64,000 nucleotides of DNA. It comes from Arenimonas metalli CF5-1. Lineage in GTDB: Bacteria; Pseudomonadota; Gammaproteobacteria; Xanthomonadales; Xanthomonadaceae. This document shows positions 1-9,233 of this stretch, in pieces. The position numbers were made by a program, and so were the translations under genes. The notes under the pieces are model-generated. The model saw only the letters and a program-made list of their open reading frames with translations, ran no database searches and was not told where the DNA came from. Positions within the stretch are counted from its first letter, which is position 1; each line of letters opens with the position of its first letter. The stretch covers positions 1 through 64,000 of the forward strand of contig NZ_AVCK01000009.1 of assembly GCF_000747155.1 (NCBI RefSeq), in the 5' to 3' direction.

Positions 1-522
1 GCAATGGCCAGCGAACCCCAGCCGACCCGCGGCCCGATCCCGAGCCCGGCGCCCACCGCCGCAGGCCCGGCTCCGACCGCACCGGCCAGCGCGCCCGGCG
101 CCCCGGCCGCGGCGTCTTCCGGCCAGGTGCTCGCCCACGCCGAGGATTGGCTCGCCCTCGTGGCCAGCGTCGGCCTGAAGGGCCCGGTGCGCGAACTGGC
201 CGCGCACAGCGCCTTCTGCGGCCACCAGGACGGCGTGCTGCAGCTCTCGCTGCCCGACAGCTTCGACCACCTGCGCAGCGACGGCCTGGTGCGCCAGCTG
301 GCCCAGGCCCTGGCCGGCCCGCTCGGCGCGCCGCCGCAGATCCGCTTCGAATCCGCCCGCGCCCACGCCGGCGATACCCTGCACGCGCGCACCGAGCGCG
401 AGCGCGGCCAGCGCCAGTCCGAGGCCGAATCGGCCTTCCTGTCCGACCCGGTGGTCAGCCGCCTGGTGCAGCAGGGCGCCACCGTCCTCACCGAATCCAT
501 CCGTCCCCTCGACGACCACTGA
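1..522 (+). CDS. dnaX: DNA polymerase III subunit tau/gamma, C-terminal fragment
   Basis: This is the 3' end of a gene that begins before the window. Tau is part of the clamp loader of the replicative polymerase. Residues 1-40 of the fragment are a Pro/Ala-rich linker, typical of the region between domains III and V. The remainder, starting near [17 protein letters not shown], matches the domain that contacts the polymerase alpha subunit. The gene is followed after 16 bp by ybaB and then recR, the conserved dnaX-ybaB-recR order, and this supports the call as much as the sequence does. The reading frame is open back to base 1. Confidence 0.88.
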   Translation, partial: AMASEPQPTRGPIPSPAPTAAGPAPTAPASAPGAPAAASSGQVLAHAEDWLALVASVGLKGPVRELAAHSAFCGHQDGVLQLSLPDSFDHLRSDGLVRQLAQALAGPLGAPPQIRFESARAHAGDTLHARTERERGQRQSEAESAFLSDPVVSRLVQQGATVLTESIRPLDDH

Positions 523-538
523 TCAGAAGGAACACACC

Positions 539-865
539 ATGCGAGGCAACATCGCCCAACTCATGCAGCAGGCCCAGCGCATGCAGGAAAACCTCAAGAA
601 GGCCCAGGACGAACTGGCCACCATCGAGGTGCAGGGCCAGTCCGGTGGCGGCGTGGTCAAGGTCACGCTGACCGGCAAGATGGAGTGCCGCAGCGTCCGC
701 ATCGATCCCTCGGTGCTGGCCGATCCGGAAATGGCGGAAGACCTGGTCGCCGCGGCGTTCAACGACGCGGTGAACAAGGCCAACGAGGAAAGCCAGAAGC
801 GCATGTCCGCCGCCACCGCCGGCATGCCGATCCCGCCGGGCATGAAGCTGCCGGGGATGTTCTGA
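539..865 (+). CDS. ybaB: YbaB/EbfC family nucleoid-associated protein
   Basis: A 108-residue protein of the usual YbaB length, a small dimeric DNA-binding protein of the nucleoid. It starts [19 protein letters not shown], the family's amphipathic first helix, and contains the conserved [12 protein letters not shown] strand segment and a Met/Pro-rich tail ending in PGMKLPGMF. An AGAAGG ribosome binding site lies 8 bases before the ATG. It sits between dnaX and recR (10 bp before recR) and is probably cotranscribed with both. Confidence 0.95.
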   Translation: MRGNIAQLMQQAQRMQENLKKAQDELATIEVQGQSGGGVVKVTLTGKMECRSVRIDPSVLADPEMAEDLVAAAFNDAVNKANEESQKRMSAATAGMPIPPGMKLPGMF

Positions 866-875
866 TCCTTCCCGC

Positions 876-1478
876 ATGAGCGCCTCGCCCCTGCTCGAAC
901 AGCTGATCGAGGCGCTGCGCTGCCTGCCCGGCGTCGGCCAGAAATCGGCCCAGCGCATGGCCTACCACCTGCTCGAGCGCGACCGCGAGGGCGGCCTGCG
1001 CCTCGCCGGCGCGCTGGCCGAGGCGGTCGAGCGCGTCGGCCACTGCGAGTCCTGCCGTGATTTCAGCGAAGACCCGCTGTGCCCGATCTGCGCCAGCGGC
1101 TCGCGCGACCGCAGCCTGCTGTGCGCCATCGAATCCCCGGCCGACCGCCTGGTGATCGAACAGGCCACCGGCTACCGCGGCCTCTACTTCGTGCTGCAGG
1201 GCCGGCTGTCGCCGCTCGACGGCATCGGCCCGCGCGAACTCGGCCTCGACAAGCTGGCCGAGCGCCTGGCCAGCGGCGAGCCGCGCGAGCTCATCATCGC
1301 CACCAACCCCACCGTCGAGGGCGAGGCGACCGCGCACTACCTCGCGCAGCTGGCGCGGCAGTCGAACGTGCGCCCGAGCCGGCTCGCGCACGGCGTACCG
1401 CTGGGCGGCGAACTGGAATACGTCGACCGCGGCACGCTCGCGCATGCCTTCGGTTCGCGCACCGAGATCCCTTCCTGA
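876..1478 (+). CDS. recR: Recombination mediator protein RecR
   Basis: A 200-residue protein, the normal RecR length. RecR acts with RecO/RecF in loading RecA at gaps during recombinational repair. Visible features: an N-terminal helix-hairpin-helix ([19 protein letters not shown]), a four-cysteine zinc motif (CESC...CPIC, about residues 57-72), and a Toprim domain starting at [10 protein letters not shown] with the acidic segment [14 protein letters not shown]. The C-terminal [19 protein letters not shown] is the family signature. Third gene of the dnaX-ybaB-recR group. Confidence 0.97.
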   Translation: MSASPLLEQLIEALRCLPGVGQKSAQRMAYHLLERDREGGLRLAGALAEAVERVGHCESCRDFSEDPLCPICASGSRDRSLLCAIESPADRLVIEQATGYRGLYFVLQGRLSPLDGIGPRELGLDKLAERLASGEPRELIIATNPTVEGEATAHYLAQLARQSNVRPSRLAHGVPLGGELEYVDRGTLAHAFGSRTEIPS

Positions 1479-1489
1479 AGGACGCCACG

Positions 1490-1831
1490 ATGGCCACGAT
1501 TTTCGACAAGATCATCGCCCGCGAGATCCCCGCCGACGTCGTCTTCGAGGACGAGCACGTGCTGGCCTTCCGCGACATCCACCCGCAGGCGCCGGTGCAC
1601 GTGCTGTTCATCCCGAAGCGCGCGGTGGCGACGCTCAACGACCTGGGCTCCGGCGACGAGATCGTGGTCGGCCGGCTGGCGATGGCCGCGGCGGCCTATG
1701 CCAAGCGCGAAGGCTTCGCCGAGGACGGCTACCGCGTGGTGATGAACTGCAACCGCGACGGCGGCCAGACCGTCTTCCACATCCACCTGCACCTGCTGGC
1801 CGGGCGGCCGATGGCCTGGCCGCCGGGTTGA
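1490..1831 (+). CDS. HIT family nucleotide hydrolase (HINT type)
   Basis: A 113-residue histidine-triad protein, about the size of bacterial HinT. HINT proteins hydrolyse nucleoside phosphoramidates and related adenylated substrates. The catalytic motif is HIHLHLL near the C terminus, and the N-terminal FDKIIAREIPADVVFEDEHVLAFRD segment is characteristic of the branch (seen across residues 5-29). The ATG at 1490 lies 11 bases after the recR stop; the frame is open further upstream inside recR, but family length fixes this start. The gene converges on the lipoprotein gene that ends 8 bp away. Confidence 0.93.
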   Translation: MATIFDKIIAREIPADVVFEDEHVLAFRDIHPQAPVHVLFIPKRAVATLNDLGSGDEIVVGRLAMAAAAYAKREGFAEDGYRVVMNCNRDGGQTVFHIHLHLLAGRPMAWPPG

Positions 1832-1838
1832 GCCGGGT

Positions 1839-2300
1839 TCACCAGGTGTAGGGCGAAGGCGCCTTGACGCGGGTGCTTTCCGGCGTCTCGGGCCACAGAT
1901 AGACCACGTCCGCATCCATGCGCGGCAGGCGGAAGCCGCCGCCGATCTCGTGCACCTCGACGCCGGCCAGCGTGCCCGCGAAGGTCAGCTGTCGGCCGGG
2001 TGCGAACACCGCCGGATCGTAGGCGCCGGGGCGGCAGGCCAGGAAACGGCCTTGGCCCGGGCTGCGGCCGTAGGGCCGGGCATCCTCGGCCAGCGGCTCG
2101 GACGCCACCAGGAAGCAGGTGTGGGTGTCGAAGCGCACCAGCTCGAGCAGGCGCCCGCCCCAGCGCACGCGTTCCCCCGCCAGGTCCTGCTGCACCGCGA
2201 CGCGCGGGGTGATGGCCGCGAACTCGCCCTGCAGGGGTTTCGGCGTGGTGACGCAGCCGGACAGGGCCAGCACGGCAGTGGCGATCAGCAGGCGTTTCAT
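1839..2300 (-). CDS. slp: Slp family outer membrane lipoprotein
   Basis: A 153-residue lipoprotein. The N-terminal signal MKRLLIATAVLALSGC ends in a lipobox (LSGC) with Cys16 as the acylated residue. The mature part carries the Slp pattern of a phi-x-x-I-x-P segment (FAAITPRVAV), then VRWGGRLLEL, where the WGG is conserved in Slp/YeaY proteins, which are stress- or starvation-induced lipoproteins of unclear biochemical role. It overlaps the transglutaminase gene by 4 bases (ATGA), so it is the last gene of the moxR-DUF58-tgpA operon. Why a Slp protein belongs there is not known. Confidence 0.85.
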   Translation of the reverse strand: MKRLLIATAVLALSGCVTTPKPLQGEFAAITPRVAVQQDLAGERVRWGGRLLELVRFDTHTCFLVASEPLAEDARPYGRSPGQGRFLACRPGAYDPAVFAPGRQLTFAGTLAGVEVHEIGGGFRLPRMDADVVYLWPETPESTRVKAPSPYTW

Positions 2301-4252
2301 GGCGTGGCTCCGGGGCGCGCGGGGGTGGGTCGGAAGGCGCGCAGGTCGCGGGCGAGCTGCGCCTCTTCATCGGGGGTGGGTCGGGCGGGAGCGTAGCGCC
2401 AGTCGGCGTAACGCCGGCTGAGCATCGCGATCCGATCCGCCTGGCCCGGCAGCGCCGCGGCGAGGCGGGCTCCGAAGGCCAGCGGCGCTTCGTGTACCGC
2501 CTTGGCGACGCCGGCCCGGCGCATCCGCCGCACCAGCGCCAGCCACGCCGCGTCCACCGGGTGGCGGGGCGTTGGCCGGCCGCGCATCACCACCCACAGC
2601 GTGATCGCCAGGGCCAGGCCGGCGCCGACCGCGAAGGCCGCGCCCAGTTGCCCCGCGCTGGCCTGGTCGATGCCGAGCGGGCGCAGCAGGCTGGCCTGGC
2701 GCGCGGCATTGAAGCCGAGCACGAAGTCGTTCCAGCCGCGGCGCATCCAGTCGCCGAAATCGCGCAGGGGCATGAAGGCCTCGGGCAGCAGCGACCTGGC
2801 GCGGAGCTGGTCGTCGATGGTGTCGAGGATGCGCGAGGGCGCCACCGCCGCGGTGGGGTCCACGCGCACCCAGCCGCGGCCGTCCAGCCACACCTCGTTC
2901 CACGCGTGCGCATCGCGGCCGCTCACCATCCAGTAGTCGCCGTAGGGATTGCGGTAGCCGCCGACGTAGCCGATGACCACGCGGGACGGGATGCCGGCGC
3001 CGCGCATCAGCGTGGCGAACGCCGAACTGTAGTGCTGGCAGAAGCCGACCTGGGTCTCGAACAGGAAGTCGTCCACCGCATCGCGCCCGCTGGGCGGCAC
3101 CGAGAGGCTGTAGCTGAACTCGTTGCCGATCCAGGCCAGGGCGCGCCGGACCACGGCCTCGTCGTCGCCGGCCGCCTCGGCCCGCCACTGCGCCGAGAGC
3201 GCACGCGTGCGCGGGTTCAGCCCCGCCGGCAGCGACAGCGCGGCGCGCTCTTCCCGTGGGTCCAGCTGCACGCCGACTTCGGCGCGCACGGCCGCGACGG
3301 CTTCGTAGCGCAGCAGGCCGATCACCGGCCGGTCGGACTGCACCGACAGGTCGCTGCCGAGGTCGCTGCCCTCGGGCGCCGCCAGCGTCGTGTCGAGCAC
3401 GGGGAGGTACCGGCGTTCATTCGGCTCCAGCGAGACTTCGTAGCGCAGGGTCGGCGACCGGGGCCGGATCGGCGGCGGCCGGCCGGGAACCCGCACGTCG
3501 CCGCGGCTCCAGGTGCGGCCATCGAACGCCCACAGCACCTGCGCCCGCCAGTAAAGGTCGGACGCGCCCGGCGCCCCGCCGGGGAAGCGCACGCGCATGG
3601 CCGGTTCGTCCGATGCGAACGTCTCCATCCACTGGTCGGGCGTCATGCTGTCGCTGAGCCCGCCGCGGCCGACGGCGTTCTCGGGCATGCCCCACAGCGG
3701 GCTGCCCAGGCGCGGGAACAGCCAGAATCCCGCCAGCGCCAGCGGCAGCGACAGGCCGATCGCCGCCGCGGCCAGCTTCGCCCGGCGGCCATCGAAGGCC
3801 GGCGCCGGCGCGCCGGGCCGCTGCTCGGCCAGCACCGAGAGCGATAGCAGCAGCAGGCCGACGGCGGGGATGGCCAGCGCCATCGTCACCGGCCCCTGGT
3901 CCTGCAGGAAGGCGGCGAACGGTGCGAACAGCGAGAAGCCGAGCAGGCTGCGCGCGTCGCGAAGGTCGCGGGTCTCGAAGGTCTTCAGCACCAGCATCGC
4001 CGCCAGCAGCGCGCAGCCGGTGTCGCGGCCGATGCTGAAGTTGTGGCTGGCCAGCACGTAGCCGATGACCAGCAGCACCATCAGCAGGCGAAGCGCGGTC
4101 GGCCAGGCCCGCGGCACCGCGATGCCGATCGCGGCCAGCACCAGCAGCCCGAGCGCGAGTTCGCCGCGCACCTGCAGCAGCAGCGGCACCAGGCAGGCCA
4201 TGGCGGCCGCCAGGCACCAGCGGCGCAGCGAGGGCGACATGCGCTCAGCCAT
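2297..4252 (-). CDS. Membrane transglutaminase-like protein, TgpA type (DUF3488)
   Basis: A 651-residue inner membrane protein. The first 180 residues hold several hydrophobic segments (DUF3488), then a periplasmic region with a transglutaminase-like core whose triad can be read as Cys405 (GFCQHYSSAF), His449 (GRDAHAWNEVW) and Asp465 (WVRVDP). A further membrane segment lies near residues 545-565 and a short cytoplasmic tail follows. TgpA of Pseudomonas aeruginosa belongs to this family and is needed for normal growth; the substrate is unknown. It follows DUF58 with an 8-base overlap in the moxR operon, the usual arrangement. Confidence 0.93.
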   Translation of the reverse strand: MAERMSPSLRRWCLAAAMACLVPLLLQVRGELALGLLVLAAIGIAVPRAWPTALRLLMVLLVIGYVLASHNFSIGRDTGCALLAAMLVLKTFETRDLRDARSLLGFSLFAPFAAFLQDQGPVTMALAIPAVGLLLLSLSVLAEQRPGAPAPAFDGRRAKLAAAAIGLSLPLALAGFWLFPRLGSPLWGMPENAVGRGGLSDSMTPDQWMETFASDEPAMRVRFPGGAPGASDLYWRAQVLWAFDGRTWSRGDVRVPGRPPPIRPRSPTLRYEVSLEPNERRYLPVLDTTLAAPEGSDLGSDLSVQSDRPVIGLLRYEAVAAVRAEVGVQLDPREERAALSLPAGLNPRTRALSAQWRAEAAGDDEAVVRRALAWIGNEFSYSLSVPPSGRDAVDDFLFETQVGFCQHYSSAFATLMRGAGIPSRVVIGYVGGYRNPYGDYWMVSGRDAHAWNEVWLDGRGWVRVDPTAAVAPSRILDTIDDQLRARSLLPEAFMPLRDFGDWMRRGWNDFVLGFNAARQASLLRPLGIDQASAGQLGAAFAVGAGLALAITLWVVMRGRPTPRHPVDAAWLALVRRMRRAGVAKAVHEAPLAFGARLAAALPGQADRIAMLSRRYADWRYAPARPTPDEEAQLARDLRAFRPTPARPGATP

Positions 4253-5213
4253 GGGGCATCAGCGCCAGCGCGCGCAGGCAGGCGTGGCGATGCTCGGGGC
4301 CGGACCCCGGCCCGAGCCGGGCGTCGGGCAGGCGCAGGCTGAAGCGGCGATCCTGGCGCTCGGCCTCGAGCACCCAGCGGGTGAGGCGGCTGATGCGCGC
4401 CTCGTGCGGCAGGCTGTCGAGCGCGTACCAGTCGAGCTCGATCTCGCTGCGGGCGGTGGATTCGTACTCGCGCACCAGCAGGCGGTCCATGCGCGCCGAG
4501 GTTTTCCAGGCGACCTGGCGCAGCGTGTCGCCGCTGCGGTAGTCGCGCAGCTGGTGCGGCTGCTCGCCGTGGCTGCGGGCGCGGCTGGCCTGGCCGTCGC
4601 CGCCGAGGTCGGGCAGGGGCACCGGCTCGGCTTCCGGCGCGGGATAGACCAGCAGGCGGGTGTCGGGGCGCAGCCAGCTCCAGGCGCGGGCCAGGCCGAA
4701 CGGCCGCACCGTGCACAGCCGCACGCGGTCCAGCGGCAGCCAGCCGCGGCGTGTCGTGGGCAGGGGCAGCACCACCTCGGTGCGCTCTCCCGGCATCAGG
4801 TCGAAGAAGGCCTCCTCGCCGCCCACGCGCAGCTCAAGCCCGGGCCGGCGGCGCTGCCCGGCGGCATCGAACGCGAAGCGCAGCCTGATCGCGCGCCCGG
4901 CGTGCACCGGTTCGGCGTGCAGCGCGATCAGGCGAACGCCCGACAGCGTGAGGTGCGCATGCACCAGGCTGTTGTGCGCCACCGCCATCATCACGAAGGC
5001 CAGCAGCAGCGCCGGGTTGTTGTTGTAGTTCAGGCCGCCGACCAGCATCGTCAGCAGCATCAGCGCCAGGAACAGCCCGAAGCCGGTGGGCAGGATGTAG
5101 ACGCGCCGGCGGTCGATGCGCACCGGCACCGACTCGGCGGTGCGCGGCCGCACCAGCGGCAGCCGGGCGAGGCGCTCGCTGAGGCGTTCGATCGGTTCCA
5201 GGGGCCGCGCCAC
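4245..5213 (-). CDS. DUF58 domain-containing membrane protein
   Basis: About 322 residues. Two hydrophobic segments near residues 30-75 (around LPTGFGLFLALMLLTMLVG and NNPALLLAFVMMAVAHN) are followed by the DUF58 region, recognisable by LRDYRSGDTLRQVAWKTSAR. The family is almost always encoded next to a MoxR ATPase and a TgpA-like protein, and is thought to be a membrane component served by the ATPase. The frame is open far upstream, but a GTG at 5213, five bases after the moxR stop, gives a protein of family length, so I chose it; a CTG a few codons earlier is not excluded. Confidence 0.88.
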   Translation of the reverse strand: MARPLEPIERLSERLARLPLVRPRTAESVPVRIDRRRVYILPTGFGLFLALMLLTMLVGGLNYNNNPALLLAFVMMAVAHNSLVHAHLTLSGVRLIALHAEPVHAGRAIRLRFAFDAAGQRRRPGLELRVGGEEAFFDLMPGERTEVVLPLPTTRRGWLPLDRVRLCTVRPFGLARAWSWLRPDTRLLVYPAPEAEPVPLPDLGGDGQASRARSHGEQPHQLRDYRSGDTLRQVAWKTSARMDRLLVREYESTARSEIELDWYALDSLPHEARISRLTRWVLEAERQDRRFSLRLPDARLGPGSGPEHRHACLRALALMPHG

Positions 5214-5218
5214 CGGCT

Positions 5219-6172
5219 TCAGTCCACCGCCACCGTGCGCAGGATGCCTTCGGCGAGCGCGTCGCGCCCTTCCGACTCCGATTCGGGCACCAGCCGGTGC
5301 GCCGCCACGTGCGCGAACAGCGCCTGCACGTCTTCCGGCAGCACGTGGCTGCGGCCGTCGAGCAGGGCATGCGCCCGCGCACCGCGCAGCAGGCCCAGGC
5401 CGGCGCGCGGCGACAGGCCGACCTGCACGCCGGGATGGCGGCGGCTTTCCTGCAGCAGCGCCTGCACGTAGTTCACCAGCGCGGGGCTGGCGTGCAGGTG
5501 GTCGACGGCGCCGCGCAGCGCCAGCAGCTGGTCGCTGCCCAGCAGCGGGAGGCTTTGCGCGATCAGGTCGCGGCGGTCCTCGCCGGCCAGCATCTCGCGC
5601 TCGGCGGCGGCGTCGGGGTAGCCGAGTTTGAGCCGGATCAGGAAGCGGTCCATCTGCGAATCGGGCAGCGGGAAGGTGCCGGCGAGGTCGACCGGGTTCT
5701 GGGTCGCGACCACGAAGAACGGCTGGGGCAGCGGGTGGCAGGTGCCGTCCACGGTGACCTGGTGCTCGGCCATGGCCTCGAGCAGCGCGCTCTGCGTGCG
5801 CGGCGGCGCGCGGTTGATCTCGTCCGCCAGCAGCAGCTGGGTGAACACCGGGCCGGGGTGGAAGCGGAATTCGCGCGAGGTCTGGTCGAAGATCGACACG
5901 CCGATGATGTCGGAGGGCAGCAGGTCGGAGGTGAACTGCATGCGCTGGAAATCCAGGCCCAGCGTCGCCGCCATCGCCCGCGCCAGCGTGGTCTTGCCCA
6001 GGCCCGGCAGGTCCTCGATCAGCAGGTGGCCGCCGGCGAGCAGGGTGGTGAAGGCCAGGCGCACTTCGCGCGGCTTGCCCAGCACCAATCGGTTCACCTG
6101 CGCGAGGGCATCGCCCAGGGCCTGGCGGGTGCCATCGGTTAGGATGTGGGCGTCGATGGGCTGCGCTTGCAT
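5219..6172 (-). CDS. MoxR family AAA+ ATPase
   Basis: A 317-residue cytoplasmic ATPase, first gene of the leftward operon. The Walker A motif is in EDLPGLGKTTLARA, the Walker B in LLADEINRAPPRTQSALLEA, and the sensor segment in VVATQNPVDLAGTFPLPDSQ, the MoxR signature. MoxR proteins are chaperone-like ATPases that act on membrane or metal-containing partners. An open frame continues to 6286, but the ATG at 6172 starts a protein of usual length (MQAQPIDAH) and leaves room for a promoter before the divergent glycosyltransferase gene. Confidence 0.94.
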   Translation of the reverse strand: MQAQPIDAHILTDGTRQALGDALAQVNRLVLGKPREVRLAFTTLLAGGHLLIEDLPGLGKTTLARAMAATLGLDFQRMQFTSDLLPSDIIGVSIFDQTSREFRFHPGPVFTQLLLADEINRAPPRTQSALLEAMAEHQVTVDGTCHPLPQPFFVVATQNPVDLAGTFPLPDSQMDRFLIRLKLGYPDAAAEREMLAGEDRRDLIAQSLPLLGSDQLLALRGAVDHLHASPALVNYVQALLQESRRHPGVQVGLSPRAGLGLLRGARAHALLDGRSHVLPEDVQALFAHVAAHRLVPESESEGRDALAEGILRTVAVD

Positions 6173-6224
6173 GGCGTGCGTCCGAGTAAGGAATGCTGAG
6201 GAAGGATACCCCCCGGATGCTGGC

Positions 6225-8072
6225 ATGGCCCTGAGTTCCGCGCGCGTGAAGTTCACCGCCGCGTGGCTCCTGCTTCTGCTCGCCAAGGCCTGGCTGGCGC
6301 TGTCGCTGCTGCCGTTCGGCGACGAGGCCTTCTACGCGCTGGAGTCGCGGCGGCTGGCCTGGGCCTACTCGGACCTGCCGGGGCTGACCGCGTGGCTGGT
6401 CCGGCTCGGCACGTCCCTCGGCGGCATGGAGCCGCTGGCGATGCGCGCGCCCTTCCTGCTGCTCGGGGCCGCGCTGCCGTGGCTGGTGCGCGGCATCGCG
6501 CGGCGCTGGTTCGGCGAGGCGGCGGGCTGGCAGGCGGCGTGGATCGCGCTGCTGATGCCGCTGGCCGGCCTGATGGGCGTGCTGGCGCTGCCGGACGTGC
6601 CGATGCTGTTCGCGACGCTGCTGTGCCTGGACGCGTTTGCCCGGATGCTGCAGCGGCCGGCCTGGCCGGCGGCCGCGCTGCTGGCGCTGGGCCTCGCGCT
6701 GGGTGCGCTGTCGCACTATCGGTTCGCGCTGGTGATCCTCGCCGGTGGCGTCGGCCTGCTGCTCGATCCGCGGGGTCGCGCGCTGCTCGGCTCGCCGAAG
6801 CTCTGGCTGGCGTTCGCGCTGGGCGCGCTGGCCTGGTGGCCGCTGCTGGCCTGGAACCTCGCCCACGCCGGTGCCGGCCTGGGCTTCCAGTTCGTGGACA
6901 GGCATCCGTGGCAGCTGCAGGCGGACGGGCTGTGGTGGCCGGTGGTGCAGGCGCTGGTGCTGACGCCGCTGTTGTTCGGGCTGTTGCTCGCGGCGCTGCG
7001 GATGGCGTGGCAACGGCGCGATACGCCGGGCGAAGTGCCGTGGCGCTTCGTCCTCGGCGTCGCGACGGTGGCGGTGCCGGGCTATTTCGCGATGGCGTTC
7101 TTCGCCGATACCGATCGCGTCAGCTTCCACTGGCCGCTGGCGGGCTGGCTGCTGCTGGCCTGTGTGGCGCCGGCGGTGCTGGCGAGCTGGCGGGAAGGCT
7201 GGCGTCGGGCGCTCTTCGCGAGCACGGCGTTCGGCGCGGTGGCGCTATTCGCCTATCTGGCGATGGTTTCGCAGGCGCCAGGCAGGGCCTGGCTCGCGGC
7301 GGGCCCCGGGTACGCCGACAATTTCGCGGGCTGGGACGAAGCCTCGCGTGCCACGGCGCAGGCGCTGGCGGCGATGCCGGCGGACACACGCGTGGTGGCC
7401 GACAACTTCATGCTGGGCGCGCAGCTGGCGTTCGCGCTCGATCGCGGCGACATCGCGGTGCTCGAGCATCCGCTCAACACCAAGCACGGCCGGGCCGTGC
7501 AGCTGGCGGACTGGGGCCTGCTCAGCGCGGGGCGCGCGGACTGGGGCGATGCGCCGGTGCTGCTGGTGGTCGAGGACACGGCGCGCCCGCTCAAGGACCG
7601 CCTGGCGGGCTATCGCGCGCTGTGCGCGCGTGCCGGCGCGCTGCCGGCCGCGCAGGTGCTGAACGTGGACCAGGGGCGCAAGCGCTTCCTGCTGTTCCCG
7701 CTGGACGGCGATGAAAGCGGCTGCACGCAGCCGGCGCTGGCGTGGCTCGAGACCCCGGCGCCCGGGGCGCGGTGGGAAGACGGCGTGGTTTCAGGCTGGG
7801 CGCTCAGGCCCGGCGCCGGCGTGGCGCGGATCGAAGTGACGCTGGATGGCGAGGTGGTGGCCGAAGCGGCGCCCGCGCTCGCGCGGCCGGACGTGCTGCA
7901 GTACTGGGGCTTGGCCGACGAAGATCCGCGCGTCGGATTCGAAGTCCGGGTGCCCGCCGGACGGCTGGCGCCCGGCGACCGCTGGCTGGGCCTGGTGCTG
8001 CACGGCCGGGACGGCAGCGTCGAGCCCTGGCCTGCGCAGCGGGTCCGGATCCCGGATCAGGGCAGCCGGTAG
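6225..8072 (+). CDS. GT39-like membrane glycosyltransferase (ArnT/PMT superfamily)
   Basis: About 615 residues. The N-terminal part has the GT-C features of lipid-linked sugar transferases: a first membrane helix, then an acidic pair in FGDEAFYALESRRLAWAYSD, followed by roughly ten further hydrophobic segments to about residue 360. A soluble periplasmic part and a C-terminal beta-rich domain of about 110 residues (WEDGVVSGWALRPGAG onwards) follow. Such enzymes move a sugar from polyprenyl phosphate to a lipid or glycan; the acceptor here cannot be told. The ATG at 6225 was chosen because the frame upstream runs through the divergent moxR gene. The 3' end overlaps the maf gene by 16 bp. Confidence 0.85.
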   Translation: MALSSARVKFTAAWLLLLLAKAWLALSLLPFGDEAFYALESRRLAWAYSDLPGLTAWLVRLGTSLGGMEPLAMRAPFLLLGAALPWLVRGIARRWFGEAAGWQAAWIALLMPLAGLMGVLALPDVPMLFATLLCLDAFARMLQRPAWPAAALLALGLALGALSHYRFALVILAGGVGLLLDPRGRALLGSPKLWLAFALGALAWWPLLAWNLAHAGAGLGFQFVDRHPWQLQADGLWWPVVQALVLTPLLFGLLLAALRMAWQRRDTPGEVPWRFVLGVATVAVPGYFAMAFFADTDRVSFHWPLAGWLLLACVAPAVLASWREGWRRALFASTAFGAVALFAYLAMVSQAPGRAWLAAGPGYADNFAGWDEASRATAQALAAMPADTRVVADNFMLGAQLAFALDRGDIAVLEHPLNTKHGRAVQLADWGLLSAGRADWGDAPVLLVVEDTARPLKDRLAGYRALCARAGALPAAQVLNVDQGRKRFLLFPLDGDESGCTQPALAWLETPAPGARWEDGVVSGWALRPGAGVARIEVTLDGEVVAEAAPALARPDVLQYWGLADEDPRVGFEVRVPAGRLAPGDRWLGLVLHGRDGSVEPWPAQRVRIPDQGSR

Positions 8073-8632
8073 CCCGCGCGCCGCAGTGCGTCGGCGACCG
8101 CGATCAGCGGCAAGCCGACCAGGGCGGTCGGGTCCCGGTTCTCGATGGCCTCGAACAGGCTGATGCCCAGGCCTTCGCACTTGAAGCTGCCGGCACAGTC
8201 GTAGGGCTGCTCGGCGTCGAGGTAGCGAAGGATCGCGTCGTTGTCCAGGGTCCGGAACCGCACCCGGGTCTCGTCCAGGCCGGCGAAGGCCGGGTCCTCG
8301 TCGCGGACCAGGCAGAACGCGGTGTGGAACCGCACCTCGCGCCCCGAGGCGGCGGCCAGCTGGCGAAAGGCGGTATCGCGCTCCCCCGGCTTGCCCAGCG
8401 GCAGGCCGTCGCGGTCGGCCACCTGGTCCGAGCCGAGGACCCAGGCGCCGGGATGGCGACGCGCGACCTCGCGGGCCTTGGCCTCGGCCAGCCGCCGGGC
8501 CAGGTCCGGCGGGGACTCGCCCGGCCGCGGGCTTTCGTCCACGTCCGGCCGGTCCACGGTGAAGGGCAGGCCGAAGCGCGCCAGCAGCTCGCGGCGGTAG
8601 CGCGAGGTGGAGGCCAGCACGAGCGGGGTCAT
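8057..8632 (-). CDS. Maf family nucleotide pyrophosphatase, YceF type
   Basis: A 191-residue Maf protein, a house-cleaning pyrophosphatase acting on non-canonical nucleotides. It opens with LVLASTSRYRRELLARFGL, has the conserved VLGSDQVADRDG and GKPGERDTAFRQL segments, and CAGSFKCEGLGI, which is the signature of the YceF subgroup (7-methyl-GTP pyrophosphatase) rather than of the dTTP/UTP subgroup. The next leftward neighbour upstream overlaps it by 4 bases. In E. coli, yceF also lies beside yceD and rpmF, as it nearly does here. Confidence 0.93.
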   Translation of the reverse strand: MTPLVLASTSRYRRELLARFGLPFTVDRPDVDESPRPGESPPDLARRLAEAKAREVARRHPGAWVLGSDQVADRDGLPLGKPGERDTAFRQLAAASGREVRFHTAFCLVRDEDPAFAGLDETRVRFRTLDNDAILRYLDAEQPYDCAGSFKCEGLGISLFEAIENRDPTALVGLPLIAVADALRRAGYRLP

Positions 8633-9114
8633 GGCGTGCCGGCGTCCCGGCGCAGGGTGGGGGGCTCCCGCCGGGCGGCCTCGGCGCTGGCCTCGGTGGC
8701 CTCGGCCAGTTCGGCGCCGGCGCGCTCGAGCTCCGCGAGCTGGGCCGAGAGCTTGCCCCGGGCCCGGTCCAGGGCGGCGCAGGCGGCGTCGAGCTCGGCC
8801 TGGGGGGCGCTGGCGCTGTGCTTCTGGATCCAGAGCCGGTGCTGGAGGATGTCGCGCTTGGCCTCCAGGATCGGCAGGGTCCGGTCCAGCGAGGCGTGGG
8901 CCACGGCGGCGATGTCCGACGGCACCCGGCCGACGACGGCCTGCATGGCCAGCATCTGCTTCTGGCTGCGGTCGAGCAGGGCCTGCATCTCGTCGGCCAG
9001 GTCCAGCAGGCGGACCAGGGCGCGGTCCCGGCGGCGGGAGCGCAGCAGCCACCAGAGCAGGGGCAGGGCCAGGACCAGGGCGGCCAGGCCGGCCAGGACG
9101 ATGAAGTTGGGCAT
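8629..9114 (-). CDS. Single-pass membrane protein with coiled coil, function unknown
   Basis: A 161-residue protein I do not recognise. One N-terminal membrane helix (residues 4-24, FIVLAGLAALVLALPLLWWLL) is followed by an Arg-rich stop and an Ala/Leu/Glu-rich helical region with heptad-like spacing to about residue 145. The small loop SDIAAVAHASLDRTLP interrupts it. It is translationally coupled to the maf gene (4-base overlap) and divergent from the yceD promoter. It could be a small envelope scaffold; there is no catalytic motif. Confidence 0.7.
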   Translation of the reverse strand: MPNFIVLAGLAALVLALPLLWWLLRSRRRDRALVRLLDLADEMQALLDRSQKQMLAMQAVVGRVPSDIAAVAHASLDRTLPILEAKRDILQHRLWIQKHSASAPQAELDAACAALDRARGKLSAQLAELERAGAELAEATEASAEAARREPPTLRRDAGTP

Positions 9115-9195
9115 GAGCGGCTTCCGGACGGCAGCCGGCAGTCTGCACCAGCGCCCGCGAGGCCGGCAAACCCCTGTTTCCGCAAAGGCTTAGGT

Positions 9196-9224
9196 TTGAC
9201 ATGCCGCCGGTCCGGGCCTATCAT
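9196..9224 (+). promoter_or_regulatory. Sigma-70 promoter for yceD-rpmF-fab
   Basis: A perfect -35 box TTGACA (9196-9201), a 17-bp spacer and a -10 box TATCAT (9219-9224, five of six consensus bases). The expected start of transcription falls near 9230-9232, only a few bases before the yceD ATG at 9234, so the message may have almost no leader. This is the best promoter match I found in the window. Confidence 0.8.
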
Positions 9225-9233
9225 TTCGCGCTT

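Noticed and set aside
5214-7130. Upstream extension of the DUF58 frame
   Set aside because: The extra residues lie in antisense or in another frame of moxR and the glycosyltransferase and have no homology.
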